From Taenia hydatigena (lineage: Eukaryota > Platyhelminthes > Cestoda > Cyclophyllidea > Taeniidae): a stretch of DNA of 64,000 nt. This document shows, piece after piece, positions 1 to 11,679 of this stretch. Both the position numbers and the translations under genes were made by a program. The notes beneath the pieces are model-generated. The model did not search any database. It saw nothing but the letters and a program-made list of their open reading frames with translations, and was not told the DNA's origin. Each line of letters opens with the position of its first letter. The first letter of the stretch is position 1. The DNA is taken from the NCBI GenBank assembly GCA_036345935.2, contig JADWOT020000006.1:18822519-18886518 (forward strand). Reading direction: 5' to 3'.

Positions 1-123
1 CATACCAGCTTTATCCAAGTGCTCTACCTACACTACTTTGTGCTGGGATGTGAGCGCATGCCTTTGGGGATTTACGGTTCTACCGGAGAAATACCACCGA
101 ATCATCAAGTATTGTTGAAATAA
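1..123 (+). CDS. Possible 3' end of a gene entering from the left
   Basis: The first forward frame is open from base 1 to a TAA at 121-123, giving 40 codons. The composition is protein-like and mixed (aromatic and hydrophobic start, then GIYGSTGEIPPNHQ near the end). I do not recognise the protein. It could be the last exon of a gene lying mostly outside the window. No AATAAA follows closely, and 40 open codons can arise by chance, so confidence is low. Confidence 0.25.
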   Translation, partial: HTSFIQVLYLHYFVLGCERMPLGIYGSTGEIPPNHQVLLK

Positions 124-1449
124 CTCGAGTAGGAATTTTCTTAAACTCCCACTTTTCACCACTTCTCATTCAGGTTTTAAGTCATAGAACCACACAAGTG
201 AACAAAAACTGTAAAAGTTATGTTTCCCTCGAAATATCATGTCATTGCCACCTTCAGATAAAAGTGATTTTCCCTGTAGAGGAACTCTTTTACATTTTAT
301 TTATTTGTAGTGCCTCACTGATATTAATTCTGAATTCCATCTTCATTGAATTTTACTTTGACAGTTGTATGGTAGGCTGCTTTGCTTAGCTTTTAAAGTA
401 TATCTTCCTCAATTTTGGGATGGTTTGCGGTTCATCGGTCGCAATTCCACTCCATGGTATGGTTTACGGGTCATGATTGCAGCCTCTGCGTTCTTCCATT
501 ACATGGCCTTCCTAAGGATTCTTGCAAAGACTCAGACCACTGCATTGCACCAGAATATTTTTTGTGCTAAAAAGGTGCTGATATACGTACCTTTCCAGAT
601 GAGGTCTTGCCAAAGGACGCTGTCTCACGCCAACTTTGTGAGGACTGAAGCTATGGGAGCTGAAGTTACTGCGTCGATGAAATGGGTACAGATATCTGCT
701 GTTGAGCCGATTAAAACTTGATCCGTATTATCAAAAGACTTTGTAATGCCTTAGTAGTATGCAGTTCATTGAGGTAGTGACAGAAATCGCTAAAAATTGG
801 GGAACGCGGAAAGCTTGTTCGACAAGTTGCTGAAGCATCATTCGCCTACAATGGATCGCACTTGATGAAACCAATCACAACACCTATTATTTTTCCTTGA
901 ATGTTGTAAAGAAATTAACTGATAGAGCTGTATGGGCATCAAGTTTGACTGACATTTTTCATATAGGAACAAAAAGCCATTATCTTAAGCTCGATAAATT
1001 TTAGCATTAGGATTTAAAAACGCAACAAAACTGGTTTCGGCACAATGCTTAAAATGTTTTCTAAAAGGTCATAAGAGAGGTTTGGTGATAAGGGTTGTTT
1101 TATAAGAGGAAGTTTCCTCGTGATTATTTTGCTTCCTTCCTGTAATCGACTTTCATTATTCTGTGACAGCCTAATTGTATGGCAACAGAGACGAATTTCG
1201 CCTCCAGTATTAGTACTGTCAAATACATAAGAGCCTATTCATCACGAGAGTCTGTGTGAGAATACAGGTGCTCCCGTTTCCTTACCAAGTGATTGGTGAA
1301 CTCCAAATTAAACCAGTAATTAACATAAACGACGCTCCACTATTGGCTTGTGCGAGCCATGACTCAATGGTTATTTAGGTTTTCTCTGCATTTTAAGGCC
1401 CGTCAGTTCGTACGTACATTAGGCGAAATCGGACCATTCTTCCAGAACC
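124..1449. other. Spacer upstream of gene A
   Basis: No supported gene. A long forward open frame at 365-721 has no ATG near its start and is probably chance. On the minus strand a GTACGT donor-like sequence lies near 590-596 after an open stretch, but no matching upstream exon was found. Just before gene A, a pyrimidine-rich stretch ends in CAG at 1443-1445, four bases before the ATG; this could be a splice acceptor for a 5' UTR exon or a spliced leader. Confidence 0.4.
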
Positions 1450-2634
1450 ATGTCTGAAAGAAACGATTTCAAAGGCACTGTTGATCACATTAAACTGCAG
1501 AAGTTTAAGAAGACAAGGGGCTATGAATCCAAGTTGAATAAACTTTATCAAAAGGCTTTGAAGGCCAAGCCGGGAAAGGAGAATATTGAGGTAAAGTCAT
1601 TGGAAAGATCCATGAAGTTTAAATCCAATGGCAAAAAACCCTCCCCAGTTAACACTATCGACTATGAGAAGGTAAAGAGTCTCAAAAAATCCTCGCCCTC
1701 AGACAGGGTTGTTGCCTTCGCCTACCCGGGACCGGATGAAAAATCACCCATTGTGCTGCACGCGATGCGTTTCAAGGAGGAAAAGGATTACAAGTACTTC
1801 TCGGAGAGATTGGAAAATCGTGCGCAACCTCCATTACCTTCGCACACACAATCACCTCCAATTTCTGAAGGCCCAACTTCGGGGCAACCAAAGGACTATT
1901 TAACTTCACCTGCAACTGAGCATACCAAGCACACCAAGACTCATTCGCCTTCTCGAACTACTGTACCTTCTACTCGTTACTCATCACCATCTTCGTCATC
2001 TTCACTGTCATCGTCTACATACTATCGCAGAACACCAAGGCATCATTCGAGTAAACCGCCTCGAGGTGTGCAGACATACATTTCTACAGACGGTCTATTC
2101 CCACCCCCTTATAGGAGAGCTCGAAGCAAGAGTCCTATTATAACAATTCACTCGCCCTGTCAGACCACCTACGTCACAACAACCTCAAGATTTCACACGT
2201 CACCATTTTCACGGCGTCGAGCGTCATCAGCAAGACCGAGGAGATCACGACCTTTGATGTCACCGCAAAGGCAGGTCAAAGTATGCACGATCTATAAGAT
2301 GCCAAGAAATGCCGGCTCGGACGGTAGTTATGGATCTTCCTCTGAAGAAGATTTTGATGCAAAGACTGAATCAAGCAGTTCCTCTGACTATTCACGGAAT
2401 TCTTTTAGGTTGCGGCCAAGGGTTTACTACGCAAGCAGCAGCGGTAGCAGCGAAAGCAGTAGTAGTGACTCCAGTTCGAAGCGTGGACCTGAATTATTCG
2501 GTAAATCTATACCAGAAAGCCGATCCTTTGTCATATCCCGTTGTACCAGAGATAAGCATTCCACAATGAGATGTCGGCCGGTCGGAGGCATCACAGTGAC
2601 GAATGAGACTCCTAGTTTTACCTATGAAGCCTAA
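1450..2634 (+). CDS. Gene A: basic PH/PTB-like domain protein with Ser/Arg-rich tail
   Basis: Intronless frame of 394 residues from a good ATG (context AACCATGT). Residues 12-123 form a Lys-rich globular domain that aligns by eye with gene C: KKTRGYESKLNKLYQ matches KKETGYEATMKKLYE, then a VKSLKK strand, then VVAFA, then LHAMRFKEEKDYKYF like LALRFATEENAKLFY. The strand and C-terminal helix order suggests a PH/PTB-type fold (inference). From about 130 the protein is disordered, rich in Ser, Pro, Arg and Thr, with motifs YISTDG (210), VKVCTIYKMPRN (276) and RVYYASSS (324), the last followed by a Ser/Glu tract. No signal peptide or membrane segment is seen. AATAAA signals follow at 2868 and 2907. 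Product unknown; I have no secure family name. The open frame and homology to C make it a real gene. Confidence 0.85.
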   Translation: MSERNDFKGTVDHIKLQKFKKTRGYESKLNKLYQKALKAKPGKENIEVKSLERSMKFKSNGKKPSPVNTIDYEKVKSLKKSSPSDRVVAFAYPGPDEKSPIVLHAMRFKEEKDYKYFSERLENRAQPPLPSHTQSPPISEGPTSGQPKDYLTSPATEHTKHTKTHSPSRTTVPSTRYSSPSSSSSLSSSTYYRRTPRHHSSKPPRGVQTYISTDGLFPPPYRRARSKSPIITIHSPCQTTYVTTTSRFHTSPFSRRRASSARPRRSRPLMSPQRQVKVCTIYKMPRNAGSDGSYGSSSEEDFDAKTESSSSSDYSRNSFRLRPRVYYASSSGSSESSSSDSSSKRGPELFGKSIPESRSFVISRCTRDKHSTMRCRPVGGITVTNETPSFTYEA

Positions 2635-2867
2635 ATTCGGCTACAAAGTGCAAAAAGGCAATACTATTTCTTCCTCTTCCATTCCTGATTAACCTTTCCC
2701 CTACTCCCTAAGCAACTTTTTTCGTTTCTTTTCTGACTAGCAAAAATAGGTCATTTTTGGCCTTGTTTATTATCCATAATCCACTAATTGCCTTCCTTAT
2801 TCTGTTCACTTACACTGAATAGACTTGCCAACGAATTTCTGATTTTCGATGTTTGTGAATATTATTT

Positions 2868-2912
2868 AATAAATAGATCAGATTCGATTGTAGCCTTTTT
2901 GGTCTGAATAAA
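2868..2912 (+). terminator. Polyadenylation signals of gene A
   Basis: AATAAA at 2868-2873 and again at 2907-2912, 234 and 273 bases after the stop of gene A, on the same strand. Either could direct cleavage. Confidence 0.6.
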
Positions 2913-5900
2913 AAACCGTAGTTCTGGACCGGTAAGCTCTACTATGTCGTATACTTGCCATCAAAATTTTGCAAACCGCTAAACGCCAATGGAAAACACA
3001 TTCCTATTCTCATCAACAGCAAAAGACTTAGATTGGCAAGCGATGCTATAGGCATCCATGTGAATCTAAATGACGCTCATTAGCTTTACACCAAGTGGGT
3101 TTTTTGTGCCGTCGGAGCAGGAGAGCATTCATTTAATCTTGTGTCTGGCGACACAGTCTCCACTTGCATTTGTGCTGAATATCGACTTGAGGAACCTGAA
3201 TTTCAAGTCTATTTAAGATATTAATTGAAATGATAATAGCTTAAAGCGTTTTTCGTCAAAGTTCTATCCTAATGAATGAATTAGTCTCTAAGGGAATCAC
3301 CCTCTACCACGTAGTGTGCGATGAATAGTTTGAAAGGAATCTACGCATCGCCGCGGAGTGCATGCACACATCTATAGCACTGATTTGTTAAACAACACCG
3401 TAACCCATCTTTTAGAAGACTTATTACTCAACGGGTTTTACTTTCAAGCGCTTTTGTGATCTTACAAACGGTAGCAAATTTCAGTCAGAGCCTGTGTGAC
3501 ACCGGATCTGATTGTTTCACCCAACGATGAGGCACATAGTGCAAAAATTGACACCTAGGCATGGCCTTTGTAAGTAGAAATGTGTGAGCCTCCTTAACCA
3601 ATCCATCTAATTAACACCTATTAGGAAGGCTCTCAGTGAGACCCACCACATCAGTGCGATTAATGTGTAATTAATGAGGCTCATTGAAAGCTCTGACAAA
3701 TCACCTGTGAAGTACAATAGTGTGATTTCCCACAAAATTGGGGAGACGGAAGATAATGCCTTGAATATTTACTATACCCTAACTGTGCTGAGCAACTTCA
3801 TGGGCCGGCTTCTAAATAGTAGAAGTTAAATGCGAAACTCTAATCTCCTCCCTGGCAAGAACTGATATGAATCAAATCTCTCCTTAGATTGCTGTATACT
3901 AGCTGCCTCGCAGATCTCAGCTCGTAATAATTTTTGAAATAAGTGTTAAGAGAATTGGGAAACATTACGTGTGACTTTAGTCCTTTAGAGTCTCTAAGGT
4001 TGATTTGATGTCCTTCTTGGTATAAATTTGTGCTTTTAAAAAAAATCTTTTAGACGTCGAAACCTAAAAATTAAAATAATAACAGAGTACTTTGTAATGA
4101 ATTGCCTGTTCGTTTTAAAAATGACATTGAGTGGCTGAGACCCGCTATTGATTTGCAGGTTCTTCTCTGGCGCAGTAAGATGAAAGCAACATTTCCTAAT
4201 GAGTGCGGTTGCAGTGATATCAGTGACGCAGCTCACGCTACAATCAAGCATTTTCCCTGGCTGTGTATCACTAATAGCAACAAGTAATCCCGAAACTGTA
4301 AGTCAAAAGAGAGTACACAAAAATTACGTTATGCATTACCCTACATGGCACTTCTGAGGCAGCAGACTAGGGGTTCGGGTTAATTATCCATACTAATTCA
4401 GTGTTAGATATGCATGGATTTAAAAGATTGCACCTAACCAGCAGAAAAAATTTTAAATTATGGCGTTTAAAATCAGTTTCTTTACAAATAATAACCACTT
4501 ATAAAAGTATGGACAAGAAGTTTCTTCGAGCTGAATTATCTATTAGTGAAAAACTTTTTAGGAAAATTTTACATATTATCTTACAAGAAATTGCATTTTT
4601 GTAACCTAAGCCACTTTTATTCATTTACTAAGATAATGCTACTCAAAAAAACTCAGCCTATTCAAGGTGATGATAAAGCACTGGGTTGTGGTGGTGGGAT
4701 TTACAAGGAGCACTGTCACGTTAATTACTTGAGCCTAACCCACACATATGCTTACATTAAAGTCAAAAACATTCCTCTTTTGCTTTTCACTGTAATCAAA
4801 TTACATCTGACGATAGGGCTAAAGTAGAGCTAACACCAGCGCCTTCGTTGTTTAGCAGATTTTATGAATAAAACCAATTTGTGATATGATGAGAAATAAT
4901 ACACAAAGCTATTTCTTAAAAACTAACCCAAGAATGGCACGAAAACTTAAAGGATGTTTTTAAAAACGTAACAAAGTCAAAAAAATATGAAGGTAGTCTA
5001 ACCATTTGAGGGAATAAGATGTGAGGCACCATTTTGTGAATTCACCCTTCGCAACTTGTATGATTTCCTATGCAACGCTACCTTTGAAAATGGCCATCAA
5101 CCAAAACAATAAACTAAGGGTACCTAAGGGTAAAAATTATGCATTGTGTTTCATTTTATTATTCGTGGAGTGCAAACCAACCTTGAATGTTTTTAAAAAC
5201 ACAAATGTGAGGAATGCAGCATGATTTTGTTATTGCGAAGACACTATTGAAAATTTACTCTCTCATATACTTAGTTGGCAACACTCTAACTTTTCAATCT
5301 ATGTGATTTTAATATCTAAAAAGTGGCGAAAGAACTGAAATTACCTATCCTTGTGAAAATATTTAATAAGACATCTCAAGATTCTATAGAAATTCACTCC
5401 TTTTAAAAACAACGAATTCTTAACAACTTGGGTTTACTCGTAACAAGAGCTTTTAGCATTTTTCCTCATTCTACCATCGTGAGCACCAAACAGGGGTACC
5501 CCCATTTTTTCTCATACTCTGCGGGGAGATATAATGTGAGAACATTTCAAATTAATTCATATTAGGCAAAGGAATCAATGCAGTCCTTTTTGCTGAACTA
5601 ATTCGCCTTCCGGTGAAAAAAAATGTTCTAACTAAAAGTGATCACAAATGCAGTTGTCGCTTTGACTCGCACATCTCCGAGTGATATCAGATATCGCGCG
5701 ACCTTGGGCTGACAAAAAGGGCGGCTTGATTGTTTGTTTAAGTAAACCTTAGTACAAATACTCACGGATTTGCTTGAGAGGCTTAGTATATCATTTTTAA
5801 GAAACCGGGGAGTAATGATTTTGAAATGTGCGCGAAAAACAAGTGGCCAATCAGTAAGAACAGAATAAGTGTAATAATCTCTTGTACGTTTTATTATTTT

Positions 5901-6373
5901 GTTAAGCCATTGGTGAATGGAATCATCGTAAAATTGAAGCCTCTAAGTGAGTAAATCGGCTTCACGCAACCACTTGACAAATGAATGACGGAACTTCTTC
6001 TTGAGTGATTGCCAGAAGTGAGTAAATGTTAAGCAAGTGCATGATCATACTCGTGATTTCCGTAAATTAGGCAAAACTACGTCGGTATCAATGGTATCAA
6101 CGGCATCATACCGACACTCTGGTAAAGACGCGACTCGGAATATTTGCGCTTTAGCTTATCAGGGTCAGTGGCTATTAGCTTGCATCAAAATACGCCAAAA
6201 TGTACTAGCTACTGTAATACTTAATTCTTTAAATGTGCTTTGTAGGCCAGAGGCGGGAAGAAAATTTGAGCCACGTGACGGAGGAACGTGGAGACTCCTT
6301 GGAACGTGACGCACCCTCGGCCTGAACCCCCATTCGTCGCCTAACTGTATTTATTGCCCATATAACAGTAAAG

Positions 6374-6511
6374 ATGTCTAAACGCACTCAGACTTCTACT
6401 GGCAAGGGTAACCAGGAGGGAGAGGAGGAACCCTCTACACTACAACCTGATTGTGGCGGCATATTTTTCGACAATGGGCTACTATTTGTTAAGAACATGT
6501 CCCGCAAATGA
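6374..6511 (+). CDS. Short ORF (45 codons) in a GC-rich, LTR-like island
   Basis: ATG at 6374 to TGA at 6509-6511. The product starts MSKRTQTSTGKGNQEGEEE and is hydrophilic, then has a short FFDNGLLFVKN stretch. It follows about 130 bases of unusually GC-rich sequence (6244-6340) that includes a CACGTG, and a TATATAACAG-like stretch just before the start. Promoter-like DNA leading straight into a short reading frame suggests a remnant of a small LTR element, or a first coding exon. No matching second terminal repeat was found. Speculative. Confidence 0.2.
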   Translation: MSKRTQTSTGKGNQEGEEEPSTLQPDCGGIFFDNGLLFVKNMSRK

Positions 6512-7115
6512 AGTCTCTGGCCTATGAAACGCAGTGGGAATTTACTTTGAAATTTGCAGTTTTTCTACATCCTTCACTAATTTGCTGATTTGCTGATTAT
6601 TTTGTGATTTCGTTATCACCAAACAGTGTTTCTTCAATAAAAGGACAAACAAGTTAAGTAAGCCTAGCATTGTTACCAAAAGAGGATTATTTCAAATGAT
6701 TGCCTGGAGAATTGGCTTACTGTTTTTGTTTAATTCTGTTCAAAAAGTCTATTGCTGGTCATGTATTCAGTGTTAAAACTAACCAAAATTCGGTTATTTT
6801 AGCCTTGAACCTATTGAAAGCATGCAAACTAAAAAGCCTGTTTTCCCTTGTTCTCTTGGATTGCCTACCTCTCTCTCGTGGGGAAGAATCGGTCGTAGTT
6901 ACCTATTACTTTACCACTTAAAATGCATTAGTACAATGGTTATGCCACTTGCGCTTGCCTAGGCAACGCATTCAGTTAAAAAGATCAGTTTTTGTCTCGC
7001 AGTATTTTTAACGCCTGTTTAAATCTCTATTTTGGCTTGTTAAGTATACTTCCGCTTGGTGGCACGTTCTTTGAACCGCGTCAGTTGTCACTCAGCCCAT
7101 CTACGCTTTGAAGAT

Positions 7116-7166
7116 TTGCATTCTACCCTAATGTCGTAGCTTCTTTTGTCTTCAAGGCAGTCTAAG
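7116..7166 (+). repeat. Decayed fragment of the 59.5-61 kb repeat family
   Basis: TTGCATTCTACCCTAATGTC followed by CTTTTGTCTTCAAGGCAGTCTA resembles the core of the copies at 59554-60952 (ATATTCTACCCTGGCATT, then TTGTCTTCAAGGGAGTCTAG). Only the central part is recognisable. Confidence 0.4.
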
Positions 7167-7562
7167 ATAGTTATGATTACTTTTACAGCTCTTAAAAGTT
7201 TTACGAAATCTAAAATACCATTTTAATCCTAAAGATAGAGAGCAATTTTAAACCATATGTTGTGCGACTTTTATTAGTCATTCAGTTGAAGTGGAAAGAA
7301 GGCAAAAGATAGGACAGAAAATATAAAGCTGACACAGAGTATGGCTGGGGCTACAGAAATTGGCCTAAACGCTACCCCATCTGGCAAGATACGATGGCGG
7401 CGCACCTAAGCGTTCTCTTTTCCAAAACCGAGAGTTAACCAAACAACCAACGCTCTACAGTTGCGGCATAGAATCCTTTTGAATGCTCACTTAGTTTGCT
7501 GGCTGAGTGGAAAGACGCAATCATTTGACAGCTAAAATGATGTCTTTGGGTGAATAAATACA

Positions 7563-7584
7563 CCCTAAAATAGGAATTTTAGGG
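7563..7584. repeat. Perfect hairpin, 9-bp stem
   Basis: CCCTAAAAT, loop AGGA, ATTTTAGGG. It shares its CCTAAAAT core with the hairpin at 23944-23970. Confidence 0.6.
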
Positions 7585-8460
7585 CGAGTCAGCTTTTGTT
7601 TTGATAGTGGCAAAATTAAAGCAAATTGAAGTCACTAAGCAGAATGAAACCTGGGAATTTGCTTTTGTACAAAGTAACCATAACAGTTATCGTTACCTAC
7701 TGGGACATGGTGCTGGTTCGATCATTTGCTCAAATCATTGCCACGTTTTAGTAGAAGGCTACCAAAAATGAGGAGATAAGACACTGAAGAGGCATTCTAC
7801 TCTCTACTTAGAACAAGACAATATCAAGTGATTTATTTTATTTTCGTGTAATCTGTTTGAAAAGGCGCGTGAAAAAAATTCTTAGTTAGGGCATACCTTG
7901 GTGCAAGGGCCTGTTAGACCTCGGAAAAACGACAACAAGCATTTTTCATTTTTATTAGCAAGCATTAGTATATGCCCGTCCATTAGTGTTATTTCGATAC
8001 CCTTTTTTGTTGCTCTTTACCGCTTTCCACTTCTCTCCAATTATCACATCACAATGTGTCGAGCGGACCTAACGCATATGTTCCCAGCCTAATTGTAAAG
8101 TCTCAGGTGTCACCTTGTCAAATGCGTATGACATTTGGCGATGGTGCAGTACGCTATGATAGAATGCATCACTCAGAAGTGGATTAAACGACTCAAGCAA
8201 ATCTGGCGACAGATCACAGAATTTCGCAAGATCCTCTCATTGGTGGTGATGAAGAGGAAATACATGGCCATTGTGAGCGAACTACTTCAAGGTTGGGGTA
8301 TCAAGGTTAACTCGAAGTTACATTTGACGTGAGTACAGAAAAAATTTGTTGACATGGCAACGTCAAGCAAGGGAACATGCTATTGGTTATTCCTAACTGA
8401 CCCGCTCAGTACCCATCTCAAGCTTCTGAGTCTTATTTTACTAAATGCCTTGCCTGAGAG

Positions 8461-8490
8461 CATGCGTGTGTGCGCATATGTGTGCATGCA
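8461..8490. repeat. 30-bp alternating pyrimidine/purine tract
   Basis: Strict Y-R alternation over 30 bases, mostly CA/TG and CG steps, lying about 450 bp upstream of gene B. Such tracts are prone to Z-DNA. It is an impure microsatellite. Confidence 0.6.
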
Positions 8491-8942
8491 GTAGGCTGCA
8501 AATGAAAATGCCTGTCATGCGTTTCTTCACTTGTTGCGGACCAACAAACCAAAACTGAGGTCTTTCTATCTATACAATATTCCTAAATGCAACCTTAACA
8601 TGCGCGCGAATGTCTTTTTTTTTGGGAGGCAATTACAAATAATTAACCACTTAGTGGCAATACAGGACAGGCCTATGAGTAGATGGTCACTTTGGAATGG
8701 GATAGGATTCGATGAAAAGGTTGGTACATACGAGGCGAATAAATGGCAATGGTAGGACTGTGGCTGATAACCAAGTCCTTTTGGATTTACGCACGCCAAA
8801 AGGCAGAGCGTGTGCACTCATCCACCCACACGGCTAAATGAAAGTTAATGAGGCAATAGGCGGTTAGGTTTGCATTCTAGTCTATCATTCTGCAAAAAGG
8901 CGAAAACACTCACACGGGCGAGTCACAATTGATTCGGTTCGT

Positions 8943-9848
8943 ATGGAGAAACCGGAATTTACCAGTGATCTGCTATATTTGAAATGCGAGAAACGGAAAG
9001 TCGACGTGTCAGAGAAGGTTATGAGAAAGAGGCAAAAAAGAGCAATCAAAGCAAAGCCAAGAAGTTACACTTTGCAGCTTTACAAAGACCATATAAAGCT
9101 TCAAGGTCAAAAGGAGGCGATATTTCTTGATAAGGTAAAGAAAGTGGACGAATCCAAGGAGCATTTAGTGCTGGTTTTGAGTAGTGAATCTAAAGACAAG
9201 GCGAAGTGCTCTCTGACCACAATGAAGTTCAAGACTGCTAACGGCTACACTACTGTTCTGTGCAGTATAACTGAACCTATGAAGGCTCAGGAGAGTCAAG
9301 AGAAGGAGAATGATTTTCAACAAGGAATTACGGAAACAGAACCGAGTTTATTAATAAGGGATTCAGTTGAAAAGGACCCAATTTTACCAGCAAGCCTTCG
9401 TCTTCCAAGGATAAATGCGTCCATATCAACGGAGTGGTGTGGAGACATGAGGAGAATGCAGAAGTTTTATTCGACGGATAGCAGTAGTGTAGAACAAGCA
9501 GGAATGGAAGCGTTAAAAAGAGCTAATTGGAGACGGAAGGAATACAGGCCAGCACCAACGAGATCCAAATACTCGGGGTACATGGAGGAAAGACGTGCCG
9601 ATTGGACTGAGAGCTCGGATTACTGCAGCAGTTTCACTTCTGACTTTGATTTGTACTTCGATTCGAGTAACACTGAATCGGACACCATTTCAAGCTACTG
9701 CCACAAAAGGAATCGTGGAAATTTTTGGGGATGCCATAAAATTGTTCCAAAGAGTAATATTTCAAAGGAGTTTATTCGAGACAGTCTGGGGAATCAAATT
9801 CACATTCTCAGACCGAGGATGCCTCGTGTCAAGAGTATGGCTTATTAA
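8943..9848 (+). CDS. Gene B: basic PH/PTB-like domain protein, short Ser-rich tail
   Basis: Intronless frame of 301 residues from ATG 8943. The N-terminal 40 residues are strongly basic (MRKRQKRAIKAKPR). Residues 41-109 show the family strand pattern: SYTLQLYKDHIKLQ, AIFLDKVKKVD, HLVLVLS, then LTTMKFKTANGYTTVLCSI, matching in order IPALINSKVKQVKK, KVIVVA and LALRF of gene C. The tail is shorter than in A or C and has aromatic/acidic Ser clusters (KFYSTDSSS at about 174, FTSDFDLYFDSSN near 233) and ends PRMPRVKSMAY, close to the end of gene E (PRIPRVRDYD). No membrane segment is seen. ATTAAA follows at 9943. Unknown function. Divergent in the domain but placed in the family by strand order and the shared C-terminus. 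Confidence 0.8.
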   Translation: MEKPEFTSDLLYLKCEKRKVDVSEKVMRKRQKRAIKAKPRSYTLQLYKDHIKLQGQKEAIFLDKVKKVDESKEHLVLVLSSESKDKAKCSLTTMKFKTANGYTTVLCSITEPMKAQESQEKENDFQQGITETEPSLLIRDSVEKDPILPASLRLPRINASISTEWCGDMRRMQKFYSTDSSSVEQAGMEALKRANWRRKEYRPAPTRSKYSGYMEERRADWTESSDYCSSFTSDFDLYFDSSNTESDTISSYCHKRNRGNFWGCHKIVPKSNISKEFIRDSLGNQIHILRPRMPRVKSMAY

Positions 9849-9942
9849 TTCTAAATGCGTATGACTTATTCACTCCATGCAATTCGCTCATTTTATTTTA
9901 TTTCATCCTATAGCACATTTGGCAGAATTCTTATTATTCGAC

Positions 9943-9948
9943 ATTAAA
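9943..9948 (+). terminator. Possible polyadenylation signal of gene B
   Basis: ATTAAA, the common variant of AATAAA, 94 bases after the gene B stop. Confidence 0.45.
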
Positions 9949-11276
9949 TTTTTTACAAAGTCTCGCTTCGTCTAAGTTGTTTAAAAAACGCTACTGCAAA
10001 GCTCGACTTTCAGCCGTTCCTTATCACGTCAAAGGTGGTTTTATGTAAAATCTTTTTGCAATTATCATTCATTTCTGATAAAACAAATAGTTGGCTGATT
10101 GAAACAAAATCTTAAAAAGGAGATAGAAAGCTAGAAATACCTAAAGATGCTTTTCTTACGAGGGACAACAGTTAAGTAACCATGAGTGGCTAGGCAGCTA
10201 CATGAGAGGGTGATCCGCCCCCACCGTACGATTTGTGCTGTCAATCTCTTGGTAATTTAGCTGAGCAAAAGCTCAATTATTGCAGCAACCTTTGCTTTGA
10301 GACACTGAAAGGCCATTGGAATTCCACCAGCTGGTTTTATGGCGAGGATGGCCGGGCTTCCTTATGTGCAGTATAAGGCGTGGCTTGAATTTTTTCTGCA
10401 GTAGGATGTGGTGAATGTGGATCGGTAATGGGTGAAAGGCTGTTCCTTCAGGAATTAAATGAGTAACAAAAAAATTGTATAAGTACAAGAGGTCTGGAGC
10501 CTTTATTATGCAATGAATAGTCAAATGTCACGAAGTAGCTTTGGCGTTTTTATCCACTGCAATCTCCTTCCCCTTTTACATGCTTGTTCTAGCACTGTGT
10601 CATCGGTGCGGTCTTGAAGTCCATCCACTAGTGACCTTTCGGGATTAAAGGGGTTGTAAATGCTTGTTTTTGTCGGTTCTTACAACTTTACCACATGGCA
10701 TACGTCTGTCAGGCATTCTACGAAAAAAATTCATTAATAGAACAAATCAAGGCCGAGACATTCATTGACTTCGAAACGTTGATGCCTCATTGTTGAAGGG
10801 CTGAGCGTCACTGCACCACACAATTCATACATTATTTTACCGCTCCCCCAGACCCTCTACTCCGTTTCACTATTACCATTGCCTACCCATATGATGTCTA
10901 AACTAAACTAATTGGGGAAAGGTGTGTCTGCCGACAGAAAACACTAGCCATTTTTAAGTCACCCAACTGTTTAATTGTACTTCCGAAGCTCTTTGAAATA
11001 AGCTATTAAGAAAACCTATCAGTGAGTTGGCAAAAGGCGAATTTACCGCTAAAATGAATACTTTTTTCCAAAACTAAATGTAATAAATTAATTTTACTTA
11101 ACGTGGGAGGCGATGAATAATGGAGAAGGAGGCTAATCGTGCGTCAACGAGAAATACCCATTAGATGTGTAGATAGATCATGTGCGTGAATATTTTTGCT
11201 CAACATTTGCCTATCCAGCATAAAGGTACAAAGTAGTCATCTTATGGAGAAAGTATTTGTGCAGAGGCAGTGTACT

Positions 11277-11346
11277 CAGGTAGATCCACCTGCCTGACCT
11301 ATCTCGTGTCGTCGGGCACGTGCTCCACTCACGCTGGATCTACCTG
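11277..11346. repeat. Inverted repeat with 12-bp perfect arms
   Basis: CAGGTAGATCCA at 11277-11288 is repeated as its exact reverse complement TGGATCTACCTG at 11335-11346. The 46-base GC-rich loop contains the palindrome GCACGTGC. The surrounding DNA is AT-rich, so the element stands out. It could be a small foldback element, a structured RNA or a protein-binding site. Confidence 0.6.
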
Positions 11347-11537
11347 CCTAAAGGTAAGTCAGAAAGCATTCAACACGTGCAATCATGAATTTATTGGCGT
11401 TGCCGTTAAGCCTCCAAACAAGAAAACTTCTGATCTGCATAGATTCTCTCTCCGAACCCCAAACATCATTTGAGCAAGTGAAAAAATGAAAAAACGTAAC
11501 ATGGGGCTTAACTTAAGAAATAAAGTAGCAAAATTAC

Positions 11538-11679
11538 CGTCATATGATTGACGAGATAAACACTCCTTCAAGAACATTGTGTGCGCATGCATGTACTCGT
11601 AGATACGAGCCATGGCGAGGGCCTGCTTCATTTGTAACTCCATTAGATTAGGCCTCACGCATTTAAAGAAAATCAAAAG
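11538..11679 (-). CDS. Possible internal exon, helical protein
   Basis: On the minus strand an open stretch ends with CATATGACG before a GTAATTT donor. Its product is amphipathic and helix-like (ELQMKQALAMARIYEYMHAH, then TMFLKECLSRQSYDG), unlike random translation. A TAG stop just upstream would serve as the acceptor AG, so the exon would run 11679 to 11538. The helix with a MHAH..F pattern faintly recalls BAR-type domains of Arf-GAP proteins, but that is a weak impression. No neighbouring exons were identified. Confidence 0.3.

Larger units (their letters stand above)
2913..8942. other. Large spacer between genes A and B
   Basis: About 6 kb without a firm gene. Listed separately are a GC-rich island with a short open frame (6240-6511), a hairpin (7563-7584), a decayed repeat copy (7116-7166) and an alternating purine/pyrimidine tract (8461-8490). 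Several open frames of 60-90 codons (for example 4102-4287, 6037-6309 and 8135-8332) lack convincing start, splice or family evidence. The rest is AT-rich with nothing I can name. Confidence 0.5.

Noticed and set aside
365..721. 118-codon forward open frame
   Set aside because: No ATG at its start, no splice or family evidence. Open frames of this length are expected several times in 64 kb of such DNA.
8135..8332. Basic 65-codon frame before gene B
   Set aside because: No good upstream context or homologue recognised; several frames are partly open here, a sign of chance.
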